From Candidatus Ornithoclostridium faecavium (GTDB lineage: Bacteria; Bacillota; Clostridia; Christensenellales; UBA3700): DNA of 36,529 bases. Position 1 is the first letter of the stretch. The number at the start of each line of letters is the position of its first letter. Under the pieces are notes generated by a model that saw only the letters and a program-made list of their open reading frames with translations, did no database searches and was not told the DNA's origin. A program made the translations under genes and the position numbers. This document shows positions 15,101-25,098 of this stretch, one piece after another. The stretch covers positions 1 to 36,529 of the forward strand of contig DVNX01000035.1 of assembly GCA_018714045.1 (NCBI GenBank). Direction: 5' to 3'.

Positions 15101-18100
15101 TGATCTCAAGCGACCCGCCCTTGATATCGTAGTTGACGAAAAGTTCGGGAGTGCCTTCCGCAAAAGTGACCTCAGGCGAAACGATATAGCTGCCCGCGTC
15201 TCTTACGCCGTTCGTACCGACGGAGTAATCGCCCTCTGCGGTCGTACGGATATATTCGACGTTGCCGGTAAGAGCGTATTTACCCTTATCGCCTTCCGCG
15301 AGCTGGCTTTCGAGATCGCCGCCTTCGAGCGAAAGCGTAAAGGTCTGACCGTTGTATTCGGCGTAATATTCGCCGTTTTCTTCATTATATTCGAGACCTT
15401 CTCCGCTGAACAGCCAGGTAAGCGTAGCCTTGTTTATCGTAAACGCAAGCTGTCTGGTTCCGGGATTGCTCGCAGTGTCATAGTTTGCGTTCGTGTCGAT
15501 ATCCGCGCCTTTGGTCTGCTCTATCACAACGATATAGTTGCCTGCGTTGACGACAGAAGAAACGCCTTCAGAACCTTCAACGATCTTCCATTCGTCCGAC
15601 TCGTATACAGCGGGATATATCTTTGTTTCGAAACCTATAAAGCTGACGTCGATGTAACCTATGCCGGAATAATGAGCGGTAAAGCTGACTTCCTTGCCGG
15701 TATAAGCATAGTTGCCGTCTTCGTCGGGAGTTCCGCTTACGCGATTGATGCCGAACGATACCTGAGCAGGAGTAATGGTCACTTTGATCTTATGCATAAA
15801 TTCCTCGTAGTTGCTGACGTTAGCATAGATCATACAATCGTAAACGCCTGCATCGACGATCGCCGCCGGATCGTAACCTTCCGTCGTTTCGTCGTCCACG
15901 CGGTAAGGTCTGAAATAAACGTCGTATTCTACAACGTCTCCTATCGAAGCGTTGCCAACGCTGATGGGGTTCGTCTCAAGGTTGTAGAACTTATCGTAAT
16001 CGACGCCGAGGCTGTCGTAAACGAACGAATATTCTGAAGCGCCCGTATACTCAAGCTTAGCGGGATTGATCGTAAAGGAAAGCTCAGTGTCTCCCTCAAG
16101 CTCGTAGTTCGCCTTTGCAGAAGTCGTAAGATCTACGGTCATAACGTAATCGCCGGCATTACCGCTGGAATCGATAACGTTGTTTCTCTTATACGTGACG
16201 GATACCACCGCGCTCTGATCTACGCCGGGGATCTGATTTGCTATCGTAACGCCGGGAGCCTGGAATTCAGCGTTATAAGTAAACTGGGTAACGCTGTCGT
16301 CTATCGTAGAATTCAGGACTCTCTTCGTTATCGTAAAGTCTCTTAATATCTGATCGGACGAAAGCGCATAGTTAGCGTTGCTTATGCTTTCGATCTTTAC
16401 CCTGTAATTGCCCGCATTCGTAGCGTTTTCGGTAGTAGTCAGAGTTTCACCGTCTACCGTATAGTACACGAGCTTGGGCGTAACGGTATCCCCGCCGCAT
16501 ATCTCCTCACCGAAATTCACGGAGAATATCTTTGCCGCGTTGTCGTATATCAGCTCTTCAGGAGTCTTCTCAACGATAGAAGGAGTGATGATCTTCTGGG
16601 TTATCGTGTATACGTAATTTCTCGTAGTGACCTTTGTCTCTCCGAGAGCATCGGATACGAGAGCGTTGTCGTTCTTATAAGCGACGTAATTCTTACCGCT
16701 GCCGTCGGTCGCCGTATAAAAATAGCCTGCGCCTTCATCTTCGGTACTTCTTAAACTCATATACCATATGCCTACGTTTTTGGTCTGATTGTCACCGACA
16801 GCGATATCCGCGCCGCTTCCGTTCTTACGTATGACCCACTGCGCGCCGTCCGCCGAAGTAGCGACAGGCGAACCCGAATAATCGCTGCTCAGATAAAGCT
16901 GTACCGTGGGCGCCGCAAGAACGTTGCCGTCGTACGGTCCTTCGCTGACGTTGTACGTTCTCGTACCGACGCTTCCCGTAAGTTTGTCTTCGTATCCGAA
17001 GCCGCTTTCTCCGTCCACTCTGTAATAAGCCGAGTAACCGGTAACGAAATCGTAACGTCTGTTCAGCACGGCGTTGTTAGCGACGGTAACGGTAAATGTC
17101 TTTACAGCATCTTCGTAAGAAGATATGATCTTTTCAGATCCGCCCTCATTCTTTACGTTCCATGCCTCCGTCGTCTCAGTGGTCGTCTGGTCTCCCGAAG
17201 TAACGTGTTCTACATACTCCCACAATATTGCGCGGGAAGCAACGCTCGCGCTGTCGGTCGCGTCATACGTGACAGTGAGACCTTCTTCGCTGAATCCTAT
17301 ATCGACTTTCTTGTCTCCTGTGATATCCAGCCATTCCTGCCCGTCTTCCTTTATCCTGACGTTGGAAAACTCAATGCCTGCCGCAGAATAATTTACGTTC
17401 GTGTTGGAAGCGTCTTTAATATAAGAATAAGAAACCGCGTTGCCAGTGGGTTGAGTATCCTCGCTGTAAAGTTTATAAATACCGTGCAGGTAATCGCTGT
17501 TGAGAGCAGAAGCGGACTGTCCTTCACCGTACGAATATTTTCCCTTTATTCCGACAAGAGCTCCGTATACTGTAGTATTATCAGCCAACGTATAGTTGAT
17601 CGAACCGTCAACTATACCCCACATGGTAACAGATCCTGACCATGTGCTGACGATATTGTATATATGCGTATTACCTTCCGCTTTGAGCATGAAAAAGTCA
17701 GCCTGATTCTCAGAATCGGCAACGATACCGACAAGTCCGCCGGCGATGCCCAGTTTTGCGGAACCTTTGACTTGGTAATATTCGCTGCCGCCCGGATCGG
17801 CGGTAAGAGCGCCCGCACCCGAAATTGCGATATTCTTTATCGTATTGTTATTCTGAGCAATACCTATAAGACCGCCTATGACCGCCCTCGGAGTACCCTG
17901 ATTGCCGGTGTACCAGCCGCCTTCTTTACCTTCCGCCTTTATATAGATGCTTGTAGTCGGATCGATATACAGGCTGCTGTCGCTGATCGTACTTTCATAT
18001 ACGTAACCCGCAAGCGAACCGAAAGAAAGCGTAAGATCGTACACACGGCTTCTCGCACCTGCATTACCTTCAACCGGACCGCCTCCGTACGGATTGAGAG

Positions 18101-18815
18101 TATACGTATAGTTGATATTGATCTTGGTCGTGAAACTGCAATTGGTGGCAGAAGAATTGCTCATAATGCCGAAAACGCCGCCGATCAGAATAGAGCCGAA
18201 ACTCGTATAACTGTGCGAAGCGGTTGCGGAACTGAGATTGAATTCGATGTTTCTGATAGTCGTATTCACCGCATAATCCGCCAGTCCGCCGTACGGTTTT
18301 ATATAGACCTGTTCGTTCAAAGCTATCGGAGCGTGATAGAACATCGTATTTGCGCCGAGACCAAACTCAGGGATACCCGTCGTACTGCTGGAACCGACCG
18401 TACTTGCGTCGCTGAAAGCCTCGCTTGCGTTGATATTGAGGTTTACTTTCGCTCCGCAGCCGTCTATCACTACGTTTTTCAGGTATTTCGCGCTCTGAGC
18501 CGTGAATTCGACAGAAGGATTGAGCGCATATTTTCCGCTGTCCTTCGTTGTGCCGGACGCGAAATATTCGGTGAATTTTTCCTGGCTGTCGACAGGCGTA
18601 TAGCCCTGATTTGTGATAAGATCCTGGTAATACGCCTGTGCGTCTTCAGGTGCGTTGTACACTCCCGTAATAACTCCGTCGGCACCGACCTCGATATTCA
18701 CGGGATCTTTTACAACTCCTGTGTTCTGACCGAAAACCGTACCGCAGATCACTACGGCAAGGATTATTGCCGCAACGATCGCAGACGTGACCAGTCTTTT
18801 CTTTGTTTTTTCCAT
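12183..18815 (-). CDS. Giant surface protein with beta-helix, MBG-like repeats and C-terminal membrane anchor
   Basis: A 2210-aa exported protein. Residues 5-28 are a hydrophobic signal or anchor. About 110-430 has the glycine-rich pattern of a right-handed beta-helix with GLUG-like turns (IGGVFGIMSN, IGGLIGIAQ, AGGLVGIVAD). From about 600 to 1930 there are roughly a dozen MBG/YDG-like modules of 70-110 residues, each with a YDG/YNG-type start, a GAGNY/DAGTY turn and a link such as YTITKA. Two fibronectin III-like modules follow (about 1930-2090). Then come a charged helical stalk and a C-terminal hydrophobic helix (about 2186-2204) ending KKKFVF. There is no LPXTG. The ATG at 18815 is chosen for the GGAGG 7 nt upstream; 22 further codons upstream overlap the intergenic hairpins. 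Probable role: long adhesive or scaffold fibre. Confidence 0.88.
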   Translation of the reverse strand: MEKTKKRLVTSAIVAAIILAVVICGTVFGQNTGVVKDPVNIEVGADGVITGVYNAPEDAQAYYQDLITNQGYTPVDSQEKFTEYFASGTTKDSGKYALNPSVEFTAQSAKYLKNVVIDGCGAKVNLNINASEAFSDASTVGSSSTTGIPEFGLGANTMFYHAPIALNEQVYIKPYGGLADYAVNTTIRNIEFNLSSATASHSYTSFGSILIGGVFGIMSNSSATNCSFTTKININYTYTLNPYGGGPVEGNAGARSRVYDLTLSFGSLAGYVYESTISDSSLYIDPTTSIYIKAEGKEGGWYTGNQGTPRAVIGGLIGIAQNNNTIKNIAISGAGALTADPGGSEYYQVKGSAKLGIAGGLVGIVADSENQADFFMLKAEGNTHIYNIVSTWSGSVTMWGIVDGSINYTLADNTTVYGALVGIKGKYSYGEGQSASALNSDYLHGIYKLYSEDTQPTGNAVSYSYIKDASNTNVNYSAAGIEFSNVRIKEDGQEWLDITGDKKVDIGFSEEGLTVTYDATDSASVASRAILWEYVEHVTSGDQTTTETTEAWNVKNEGGSEKIISSYEDAVKTFTVTVANNAVLNRRYDFVTGYSAYYRVDGESGFGYEDKLTGSVGTRTYNVSEGPYDGNVLAAPTVQLYLSSDYSGSPVATSADGAQWVIRKNGSGADIAVGDNQTKNVGIWYMSLRSTEDEGAGYFYTATDGSGKNYVAYKNDNALVSDALGETKVTTRNYVYTITQKIITPSIVEKTPEELIYDNAAKIFSVNFGEEICGGDTVTPKLVYYTVDGETLTTTENATNAGNYRVKIESISNANYALSSDQILRDFTITKRVLNSTIDDSVTQFTYNAEFQAPGVTIANQIPGVDQSAVVSVTYKRNNVIDSSGNAGDYVMTVDLTTSAKANYELEGDTELSFTINPAKLEYTGASEYSFVYDSLGVDYDKFYNLETNPISVGNASIGDVVEYDVYFRPYRVDDETTEGYDPAAIVDAGVYDCMIYANVSNYEEFMHKIKVTITPAQVSFGINRVSGTPDEDGNYAYTGKEVSFTAHYSGIGYIDVSFIGFETKIYPAVYESDEWKIVEGSEGVSSVVNAGNYIVVIEQTKGADIDTNANYDTASNPGTRQLAFTINKATLTWLFSGEGLEYNEENGEYYAEYNGQTFTLSLEGGDLESQLAEGDKGKYALTGNVEYIRTTAEGDYSVGTNGVRDAGSYIVSPEVTFAEGTPELFVNYDIKGGSLEITQRVVTIVIKNISVPYGTHFDEITGESFSNMWYYAEGSNEFLPEDGNMLTFYLRDIPMEETPVRGTYPYTFLPSLVNPNATNYQINKVNEAGDNSYCTITGLELQLEVVVTDKDGAEVAVYPVKSGASFEASALYYGGDYNVTVRATNLEEDNPGIEWLVSGYKFKNVADSNTVTFELTADSNKVYYIGADKSATSEPDGIFSLKFDVNKRNVQITPVDVEVEYGNEFVSAGVTYGGDGFAEGEQDNFQFKCETVLGENVGDTAEITATLQSGDESNYNLEYNTGTAIRVARVLKMTFNNRDKIYGDGTLAIGEGDYAIAEGSIVEGDDLGLAYVLTKDGETYTDVANLAAGSYTIGATATNTNYTIVVENSGEFTVNPKAVDVTLTSATATYDKGAHHVTATINGLIAGDEGVTATVQYLKDGQPITGEPVYAGIYTAQVTGFSTRNYSVKSFTEDATVTIDKVDVTVTVLPGKAAYGTGVIVPVEEGAYFTSDNEMFNGDDLDPYYIYDDGSENVSELFPGEYAGSLSLGFNGPAGSSYNVTFTKADLTVGAANLAEVARLEEESSVYDGNAKTINVINVQSDLVTVVITKDGKAVESVVDAGTYTVKVTSDSENYFGEATLTYTVEKAQLDVSFTGSKVYDGVKVDLASLVDKKYGEVSFTITKDGKSVDEIKGAGNYSITVTAGENSNYTGSVEGLVYTITKANVNAPTRNDLTVTAFWNGFTITDKNGVHPVLITLTEGDWDGATDSITGLMPETEYTVYVKFAGDDNYVESGVFSMTVTTGKKVAAVLDPDDITYTVYYNRIVVTVDGDDSYAYSKDGGKTWQDSNTLSGLKANTEYSVSVKIKESASSGESNVVTKNIATGGDPAAFNDALNSFGDTVTAADLDKYEAMMDAYDKLADGDKAAIDSAKLKKLQSSYNALIAEVNGDVIAAQNVARKAAGKGAAAAAASVLAVVVAAIVAKKKFVF

Positions 18816-18852
18816 ACATTTCCCTCCGTAAACTGTTTTACAGTTACTTTTG

Positions 18853-18874
18853 CCCGCGGCGGTCACGCCGCGGG
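18853..18874 (-). other. Intercistronic hairpin between the two C-terminally anchored giant genes
   Basis: CCCGCGGCG (18853-18861) and CGCCGCGGG (18866-18874) form a perfect 9-bp GC stem with a 4-nt loop, 10 bp after the upstream stop codon. No T tract follows. A second stem, AACTGT/ACAGTT with a 3-nt loop (about 18832-18846), lies just upstream of the ribosome site of the next gene. They may set differential expression by partial termination, RNase protection or control of translation. Confidence 0.75.
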
Positions 18875-18884
18875 ATATCACTTT

Positions 18885-21800
18885 TTAAATAATGTTGTAA
18901 CGGTTTTTGTTCTTCTTCTTGGACTTCATTACTGCCGCGACAATTACTCCCGCTATCGAAGCGACTATCAGTACGCAGCATATCGCAACGACAACGTACA
19001 TTGCTACGTTATTGTCTTTGGGCGGAGTAACGTTACCCATTGACGCGCCGCATTTATCGCATTTGCCGTCGCCGTCCGAGTCTACGTGATCGCACTTATC
19101 GTCAACGTCGCTGAGCTGAGTGCCGCACTTATCGCAGATACCGTCGCCGTTTTCGTCCGCGTGATCGCACACGATCTCTCCCGTACCTTGCGCAAGAGTG
19201 AGCTCTCCCACCGTTACGGCGCTGAGGTCGTAGTTGTCTCCCGCATCGTAAGTTACCTTATAAGTACCCGCGGGCAATCTTCCGAGCGCGTCGGGGAACA
19301 CTATCTTGTTATCCTGCCAGAAGGTAGGCTGGGCTTCTACGGTCTCGCCGTCCACGCCGGTAAACGTAACAACGAGTCTGTAAAGATTGGTATCCGAAGT
19401 AAGACCTTCTTCCGCCTGGATCTCATCGTATATCGACTTATCCGCTTCAGTGATCTTCTTGGGTACGATCGTGAAGCTGGTATCGTGATAATAGGTTTCG
19501 TAGTTACGCAGAAGTATCTCTATAGAACCGTTGTATTCTCCCACGTCGGTCGCGCTTGTCGCGTTTGCGCTCACGCTGAGGATCTCATCTTCGCCGTACT
19601 TGCCGGTGTTCAGCGTATACTTTATCGAATGTTCCTTACCGTCATACTCGATTTCATCAAGCATTATTCCGCCGGGGTTGGAAGAGTCGAACGCGACAAT
19701 ATCGTCGGGAGCCGGAGCCGCAGTGATTATAACGTATGCCGTAGTTTCGTAAGGCAGATAATTGTCGCCGCAAGAAACTCTCAGCCATACCTGGTTCCTG
19801 CCTACGCTGATGTAAGTCGGCACGTCTTCCGTGTAAGCGCCGATCGCGATCTTTCTGTATTCGACTTTAACGTCGGGATTGTTCTTTACGTTAGTGCCGC
19901 TTATGTCAGCCGCGAGAGATATCTCTTTGCCGTTGTACTGCTGCGAGATACCCGTTACGGTTTCTCCCTCGATAGCAGAACCGAAGATGACGCCCGTTAT
20001 CTCTGCGGGATCTATCTGTAAAGTCAGCTCTACCGATGATTCGTTGTAATTTTCGTTGCCTTCGTAAACGAGTCTGTACTTATAAGTACCTACGTTTTCG
20101 TATTTACCGTTGTTCGAAGACGCATCGAAATTCACGTACGACTGCTGAGCGTCGTCCCAGTACTGCAACACGATGTTTGCTCCGCTGACGTCTTTCTTGC
20201 TTGCAAGAGATTTGACCACAGCGTCGGAATATTTGATCATCTGCGCAGCTGCATTGTAAGTGGAAACCTGGCTTTCAACGCCGCTTATCGCGGTATCCGC
20301 TTTGACCACGTTGAACGCGATATAGCTGTCGAGACCCGTGCCTCCCTCTTTGGTGTACTCTTTTCTCGCGAACTTCTGCAGATCGGGATCGGTCTGCTGC
20401 TCGGGATCGAAAGTCACGCTTACGTAGTATTCGCCGACTTCGGTTATCTCAACGTTGGTACCGAGGAGCTGTATCGAATCCGCAAGTTTTTTGTAATAGG
20501 TTATCGTATATACGACTGTCTTTCCTGCGATCGGAGAGTTTTCGGGCAGATCGGGAATGTACGTTACCGCGCTGCCGTCGTTATACTGCACCGTCTTATC
20601 GGGTACGAGTATGTCGAGGTAAGTCGCCTGTATCGTGATCGTCTGCCTATACTGACCCTTTATCACATAGTTGCCGTCTTCTATGCTCGCTTCCGCGGTA
20701 TAAACGCCTATCTCCTTGATAGAGTTGAGCGTCGTTACCGATCCTGAGCTGTTTCTCCATGTTACCGTCGCATTCTGAACGTTGCCGTCGACGTCCGTGT
20801 ACTGAGCCGTCATCACGTGTTCTTCTGTATCGTACGGTATGGAGAACGAATATTTCGTCGACCCGTCGAGCGCAAACGTAAGTCTGACCTCTTTAGCCGC
20901 CACTATTATCGGTATCTCTCCGCTTATAGAAACGGTGTAGTTCAGACCAGCGTCTCCCGTATACGATCCGTCGTTATTTACCAGCTGAGCGAAATCGTCC
21001 ATCTGATATACGGGGCTGTCGATCTTGATCGCGTCTACGTAAGCGGTGTAGCTGCCGCCGACGTTCATATACTTTTCGTCATTCTTGCCGTTGCAATTGA
21101 ATCTGAACGACATCGTACCGCCCGACTCGTCGTTGTTTATAGTAACGACAAGTCCGTCGAACACGTCGCCGTATACCCAGTTGAAGGTCACGTCTGCTCC
21201 GTCGATGGTATAAGAGCCTTTACTCATCGTAATGTCTGCGCCTTCGCTGAATATCTGGTCGATATCGAACGCCATATTGATCCTGTCGATGCGCGTGGGC
21301 ACTGACAAGGTCTGCTGTACGCCGGTGTCTCCGCCGTAATTGATGGCTATGTTCATATCTATCGGGCTTTCCGACGTAGTCGTCATATATATTCTCAAAG
21401 CGCAACTTCCGGAATTCACCTCGTCGTATTCTGCAACGACCTGAAGCCATGAGGTTCTGAAATTACCCTGCTCCGATACCGCAAGGAAGTCGCCCGTATA
21501 ATGTGTGCCGCTTATGAGCGCAACGCTTTCGTCTATCGTAAAACCGAATTTAACGTTTTTGTTGAGTACGTCGGTTCCGTCGTAAGTCTTGCTGAAGAAA
21601 TCGACAAGATTTACCCCTTCGTACTGTCCGTTGACAAGCTGATCGAGGTTATAAGTCGTTTCGACCTGCTCTCCCGCTTCGTTTGTCGTCGTCTTAATTA
21701 CCGTGACATACTGCGCGTTGAACTGAATGTTCGCGCCGTTGAGGTCGACCGTAAACGTAGAGTACATATTAGTGGTAACTCTCATCACTACAGCTTCGCT

Positions 21801-24800
21801 CTCTTCAACGCCGTTCTTGAACATCAGGAACAACGCGGCGTTTTCCATTCCTTCAGGTATGATTATGCTCGCTTCGTTTCCCGAAACGACGCTGGTAGTG
21901 AACGTATACTGTTTCCACTCCGCGCCCTCGGGTACGTCAGTAGAATCCGCGGTAAGCTGAGTATCGTTGTCGATATAATACCAGACGTTGAGACCGGAGC
22001 CGCCGAACGTAGCGTTGAACTTGACCCTGATCCTGCTGAAAGCTTTGCCTGCGACAGATACGATATTGTAAGTCGTTTCAAGCGTCTTGTTACCGAAGCC
22101 TACGCTGTTGAACGTAAGTTCGACGCTGTCTATATTTACGCTTTCGCCGCCGTTGAGGATTATATTGCTGCTGTTACCCTTGACGTCGCTTACCGCGATC
22201 TGCAATCTTACCTGACCGGTAACGCGCACGACGATCACCGCATTGCCGTCACTGCCGACCGTGCTGTAATAATTCTCCTCAGGAACGTTTCCGAAAGTTC
22301 CGTTGGGAACAGCTTCCTGCACGCCGACAGACTGTGCGTTGACGCCGCTTCTGGATTCGTCTCCGACGTTAGCGACGGCGATTATCTGTTCGCCGAACCA
22401 TTTGCCGTTCCTGACTTCGTCATTGCTGACGGCAACGTATTTCGAAGGATCCGCGGCGATCATTCCGCCGATCTCGTCTATCGTCGCTTCACCGAACTGA
22501 TTTGCGAGATAATACGTTTCGTTTGTAAGCACAGGCACTGCGTTATCTACTTTTATCGTAACGGATTTTTTGTCTACCGCCGCCTTTGCAGTATCCGCGA
22601 CCTGAACGTAAGTGCCGTCTGCTTTCTTCACGAATGCGACCACATTGAATATCTGTCTGCCGTTCTTGGGGGTAGTCGTATTTTCAACGATAGTGAAATT
22701 ATTTGTACCCGACAGATTGAGATCTATTATCGAATTGTTTGTGCCGCCCTGATACTGATAAGCGTCTATTATGGTGGTATACGATGCAGAGCCGTTGGTC
22801 GTGAACTCTACGCCTATGCTCGCGCTGTTGACCCACGCCGTCTCAGTATAATTCAGCGACAACGTAGCCATAGAAACTATGACGGTGGATACATAGCCCT
22901 TATTCAGAGCAAGCGTTCTCTGCGCCGCGTCGTAATAGACGTATTCAGAGTTTGCCACGTCGTCGATAACCGCCATCGGCTGTATCGTATACGTTGCAGG
23001 ATATATCGTATCTTCCAATTCGACCTGAGATCCGCCTGTGGAATAAGACCACTGATAGTAAGCGGTATTGGGGTTGTTGATGCTGTCTCCGTTGGAATTC
23101 TTCAACGAAAGCGACGGCAACATATCCGAAACGTCGTCTCCGTTATACTGCCTCGTAGTCGCGTTTTTGTTATCCGTAACGGTGTAACTGTACGTCGAAC
23201 CGAACTTTACGACGTAAGAACCTTTCGTCATGTTAGCGTTGAAATAACGTACGAACGAGCCCACCTTTGACGTCGGTCTGATAACGACGCTGGCAATGTT
23301 ATCCGCAGATTCCGGCGCGATATCGGGACCTATGGTATAAATATCGGTGCCCCATATCATATTACCTACGTAAGAATCGTTGTACGTGGGCATATATCCG
23401 CTCGGATGCGAACTCCTGGTCACTGAATCCAGATCGACGCCCGTCGCGTTTACGTACTGATCCGCATTTGCCTGAACTCTCAGATATCCGTCTTCGAACG
23501 TTACCGAAACAGAGCTTTCGCCGCGCGACAAAGAGTGCGTCCAGCTGTAAACTTCAGACCAGTTGGAGGTCAGCACTGCGCTTCCGTTCGTCGAACCGTT
23601 ATAGTTTGAATGAGGCATATCGAGTGCAGTGTTGCCCGTCTCGTATTTATAGTTGTAAGTGAACACTATCATGTCCTGCTTGTCGCTTCCCTGGTCAGCC
23701 GATTTCAGGAAATCGAAAGGCATACCTGTTGCTTTCCTTGCCGACGTCATGTAGTCGGAAGTATGGGACATATAAGTGCCGCTCGCATAAGAATCTCTTC
23801 TGATACCCTTCCAGTTGGAGATTATACCCTTGACCTGGTTTGCACCCATGTCCTGAGGGGTTACGTAGCTGTATCTGTACAAAGCCTGCGACTGAATATA
23901 AAGCTGGAATTTACCCGTGGTAACGCCGCCGGCAAAACTGATACAGTAATTGGTGCTGACGCCGGGGTAATCTGCACCTCTCATCGCCCAGCTGTTCACC
24001 TCTCCGTTGCCGTCTATATAGCAGTATGTGATCTGGCTGTTGTTACCTCTTATCCAGCCGGTGATACCGCCCGCGAACGCCGCGCTGTAAGCTGCAGAAA
24101 AACCGGCGTTCCACGCTCCGTCCGCCTGAGCCCAGATCGTGTTGCCGATATACATATAGCAGTTGTTGATCTTACCGTATCCCATATTCGCGCCTGCGAT
24201 ACCGCCTACCGAAGCGCAGTTTTCAAACGCATTTGCAGGATAATCGTAGTTTGCCGTTCCTGCATGAGACTTCGCGTTGCCGGTAAATATCGACTGCTGA
24301 TTGACGTAAACGTTGTCTATCGTGCCTATATTGATACCGGTGACGATACCGAAGCCGTACGGCACGTCGGGATTGGACGCAGAGTCGAGAGAAGCGCCGT
24401 CGACGGGTTCGCCGCCCGATTGAGTGACGTTGGTCATCGCGCTGCCCGAAGCGGAATAGTTTATGGTCATATTCGCTATCGTACCTGCGTTTACGCCCAC
24501 GACGAGACCCATACCGCGCATACCGTTGCCGTCGGTTCCGGAGAAGTTGTCTGCCGAATCGCCGAGGTCGTTCTGGGTAACCTTATAGTATGCGTTGTTG
24601 TTGTCCTGTTTCTTACCGTTGCCTCCGCCGGTGCTTGCGGTGAGATTTATGTTGAGCTGATAGCCGTTACCGTCGAGTATACCCACGAACTTCTGAGTAC
24701 CGACGTCATCCGCTATACTGCTCTGATTCCAATCGATGTTCTTTGTGAAAACAATGATGGTATTTGTTCCTGCGGTTCCGGCTGCGGTAGCGGTTTCCAA

Positions 24801-25097
24801 CTCCCTTTTAAGTTCGTCGGACGAACTTACCCAGGCTACTCTGTAATTCGTGTTTCCCAGCAGTCCCCATCTTTCAAGAACGGCATTGTCGCCGCCGGAC
24901 TGAGCGAGATGTTCAACCTCGCCCACTCCGTGGTCACCTATCGTTGCGTTTTCGACTTCCTCTACAGAGATCGTCGCCGCTTCCGTCTTGAGAACGTCGT
25001 CGTTCCCCAACACGGTAAACAGTACTGTTGCAAGCAATGCGACTATCACCAGAAGAACTACCGATACGGTAAATTTGTTTCTCTTAATTTTCTCCAT
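18885..25097 (-). CDS. Giant surface protein with beta-helix, Ig-like modules, metal-site repeats and C-terminal membrane anchor
   Basis: A 2070-aa exported protein. A basic start and hydrophobic core (residues 9-31) form a signal sequence, perhaps cleaved near TEAA (38-41). About 138-420 is a beta-helix-like region with GLUG motifs (GLVVGVNAGTIANM, GIVTGINIGTIDNV, VGGIAGANMG). The long middle is beta-rich, with Ig-like and MBG-like modules toward the end. Residues 1977-2017 carry two copies of CDHxDxxGDGxCDxCG, which combine an EF-hand-like acidic loop with a CxxC pair. A transmembrane helix (about 2030-2057) and a basic tail (KSKKKNKNR) end the protein. There is no LPXTG. The ATG is 1 bp after the preceding stop, with GGAGG inside the end of that gene, so translation is coupled. 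Confidence 0.88.
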   Translation of the reverse strand: MEKIKRNKFTVSVVLLVIVALLATVLFTVLGNDDVLKTEAATISVEEVENATIGDHGVGEVEHLAQSGGDNAVLERWGLLGNTNYRVAWVSSSDELKRELETATAAGTAGTNTIIVFTKNIDWNQSSIADDVGTQKFVGILDGNGYQLNINLTASTGGGNGKKQDNNNAYYKVTQNDLGDSADNFSGTDGNGMRGMGLVVGVNAGTIANMTINYSASGSAMTNVTQSGGEPVDGASLDSASNPDVPYGFGIVTGINIGTIDNVYVNQQSIFTGNAKSHAGTANYDYPANAFENCASVGGIAGANMGYGKINNCYMYIGNTIWAQADGAWNAGFSAAYSAAFAGGITGWIRGNNSQITYCYIDGNGEVNSWAMRGADYPGVSTNYCISFAGGVTTGKFQLYIQSQALYRYSYVTPQDMGANQVKGIISNWKGIRRDSYASGTYMSHTSDYMTSARKATGMPFDFLKSADQGSDKQDMIVFTYNYKYETGNTALDMPHSNYNGSTNGSAVLTSNWSEVYSWTHSLSRGESSVSVTFEDGYLRVQANADQYVNATGVDLDSVTRSSHPSGYMPTYNDSYVGNMIWGTDIYTIGPDIAPESADNIASVVIRPTSKVGSFVRYFNANMTKGSYVVKFGSTYSYTVTDNKNATTRQYNGDDVSDMLPSLSLKNSNGDSINNPNTAYYQWSYSTGGSQVELEDTIYPATYTIQPMAVIDDVANSEYVYYDAAQRTLALNKGYVSTVIVSMATLSLNYTETAWVNSASIGVEFTTNGSASYTTIIDAYQYQGGTNNSIIDLNLSGTNNFTIVENTTTPKNGRQIFNVVAFVKKADGTYVQVADTAKAAVDKKSVTIKVDNAVPVLTNETYYLANQFGEATIDEIGGMIAADPSKYVAVSNDEVRNGKWFGEQIIAVANVGDESRSGVNAQSVGVQEAVPNGTFGNVPEENYYSTVGSDGNAVIVVRVTGQVRLQIAVSDVKGNSSNIILNGGESVNIDSVELTFNSVGFGNKTLETTYNIVSVAGKAFSRIRVKFNATFGGSGLNVWYYIDNDTQLTADSTDVPEGAEWKQYTFTTSVVSGNEASIIIPEGMENAALFLMFKNGVEESEAVVMRVTTNMYSTFTVDLNGANIQFNAQYVTVIKTTTNEAGEQVETTYNLDQLVNGQYEGVNLVDFFSKTYDGTDVLNKNVKFGFTIDESVALISGTHYTGDFLAVSEQGNFRTSWLQVVAEYDEVNSGSCALRIYMTTTSESPIDMNIAINYGGDTGVQQTLSVPTRIDRINMAFDIDQIFSEGADITMSKGSYTIDGADVTFNWVYGDVFDGLVVTINNDESGGTMSFRFNCNGKNDEKYMNVGGSYTAYVDAIKIDSPVYQMDDFAQLVNNDGSYTGDAGLNYTVSISGEIPIIVAAKEVRLTFALDGSTKYSFSIPYDTEEHVMTAQYTDVDGNVQNATVTWRNSSGSVTTLNSIKEIGVYTAEASIEDGNYVIKGQYRQTITIQATYLDILVPDKTVQYNDGSAVTYIPDLPENSPIAGKTVVYTITYYKKLADSIQLLGTNVEITEVGEYYVSVTFDPEQQTDPDLQKFARKEYTKEGGTGLDSYIAFNVVKADTAISGVESQVSTYNAAAQMIKYSDAVVKSLASKKDVSGANIVLQYWDDAQQSYVNFDASSNNGKYENVGTYKYRLVYEGNENYNESSVELTLQIDPAEITGVIFGSAIEGETVTGISQQYNGKEISLAADISGTNVKNNPDVKVEYRKIAIGAYTEDVPTYISVGRNQVWLRVSCGDNYLPYETTAYVIITAAPAPDDIVAFDSSNPGGIMLDEIEYDGKEHSIKYTLNTGKYGEDEILSVSANATSATDVGEYNGSIEILLRNYETYYHDTSFTIVPKKITEADKSIYDEIQAEEGLTSDTNLYRLVVTFTGVDGETVEAQPTFWQDNKIVFPDALGRLPAGTYKVTYDAGDNYDLSAVTVGELTLAQGTGEIVCDHADENGDGICDKCGTQLSDVDDKCDHVDSDGDGKCDKCGASMGNVTPPKDNNVAMYVVVAICCVLIVASIAGVIVAAVMKSKKKNKNRYNII

Positions 25098-25098
25098 T

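Noticed and set aside
18816..18881. 22-codon N-terminal extension of the 2210-aa protein
   Set aside because: It would translate the intercistronic hairpins; a GGAGG site and a normal signal sequence start at 18815.
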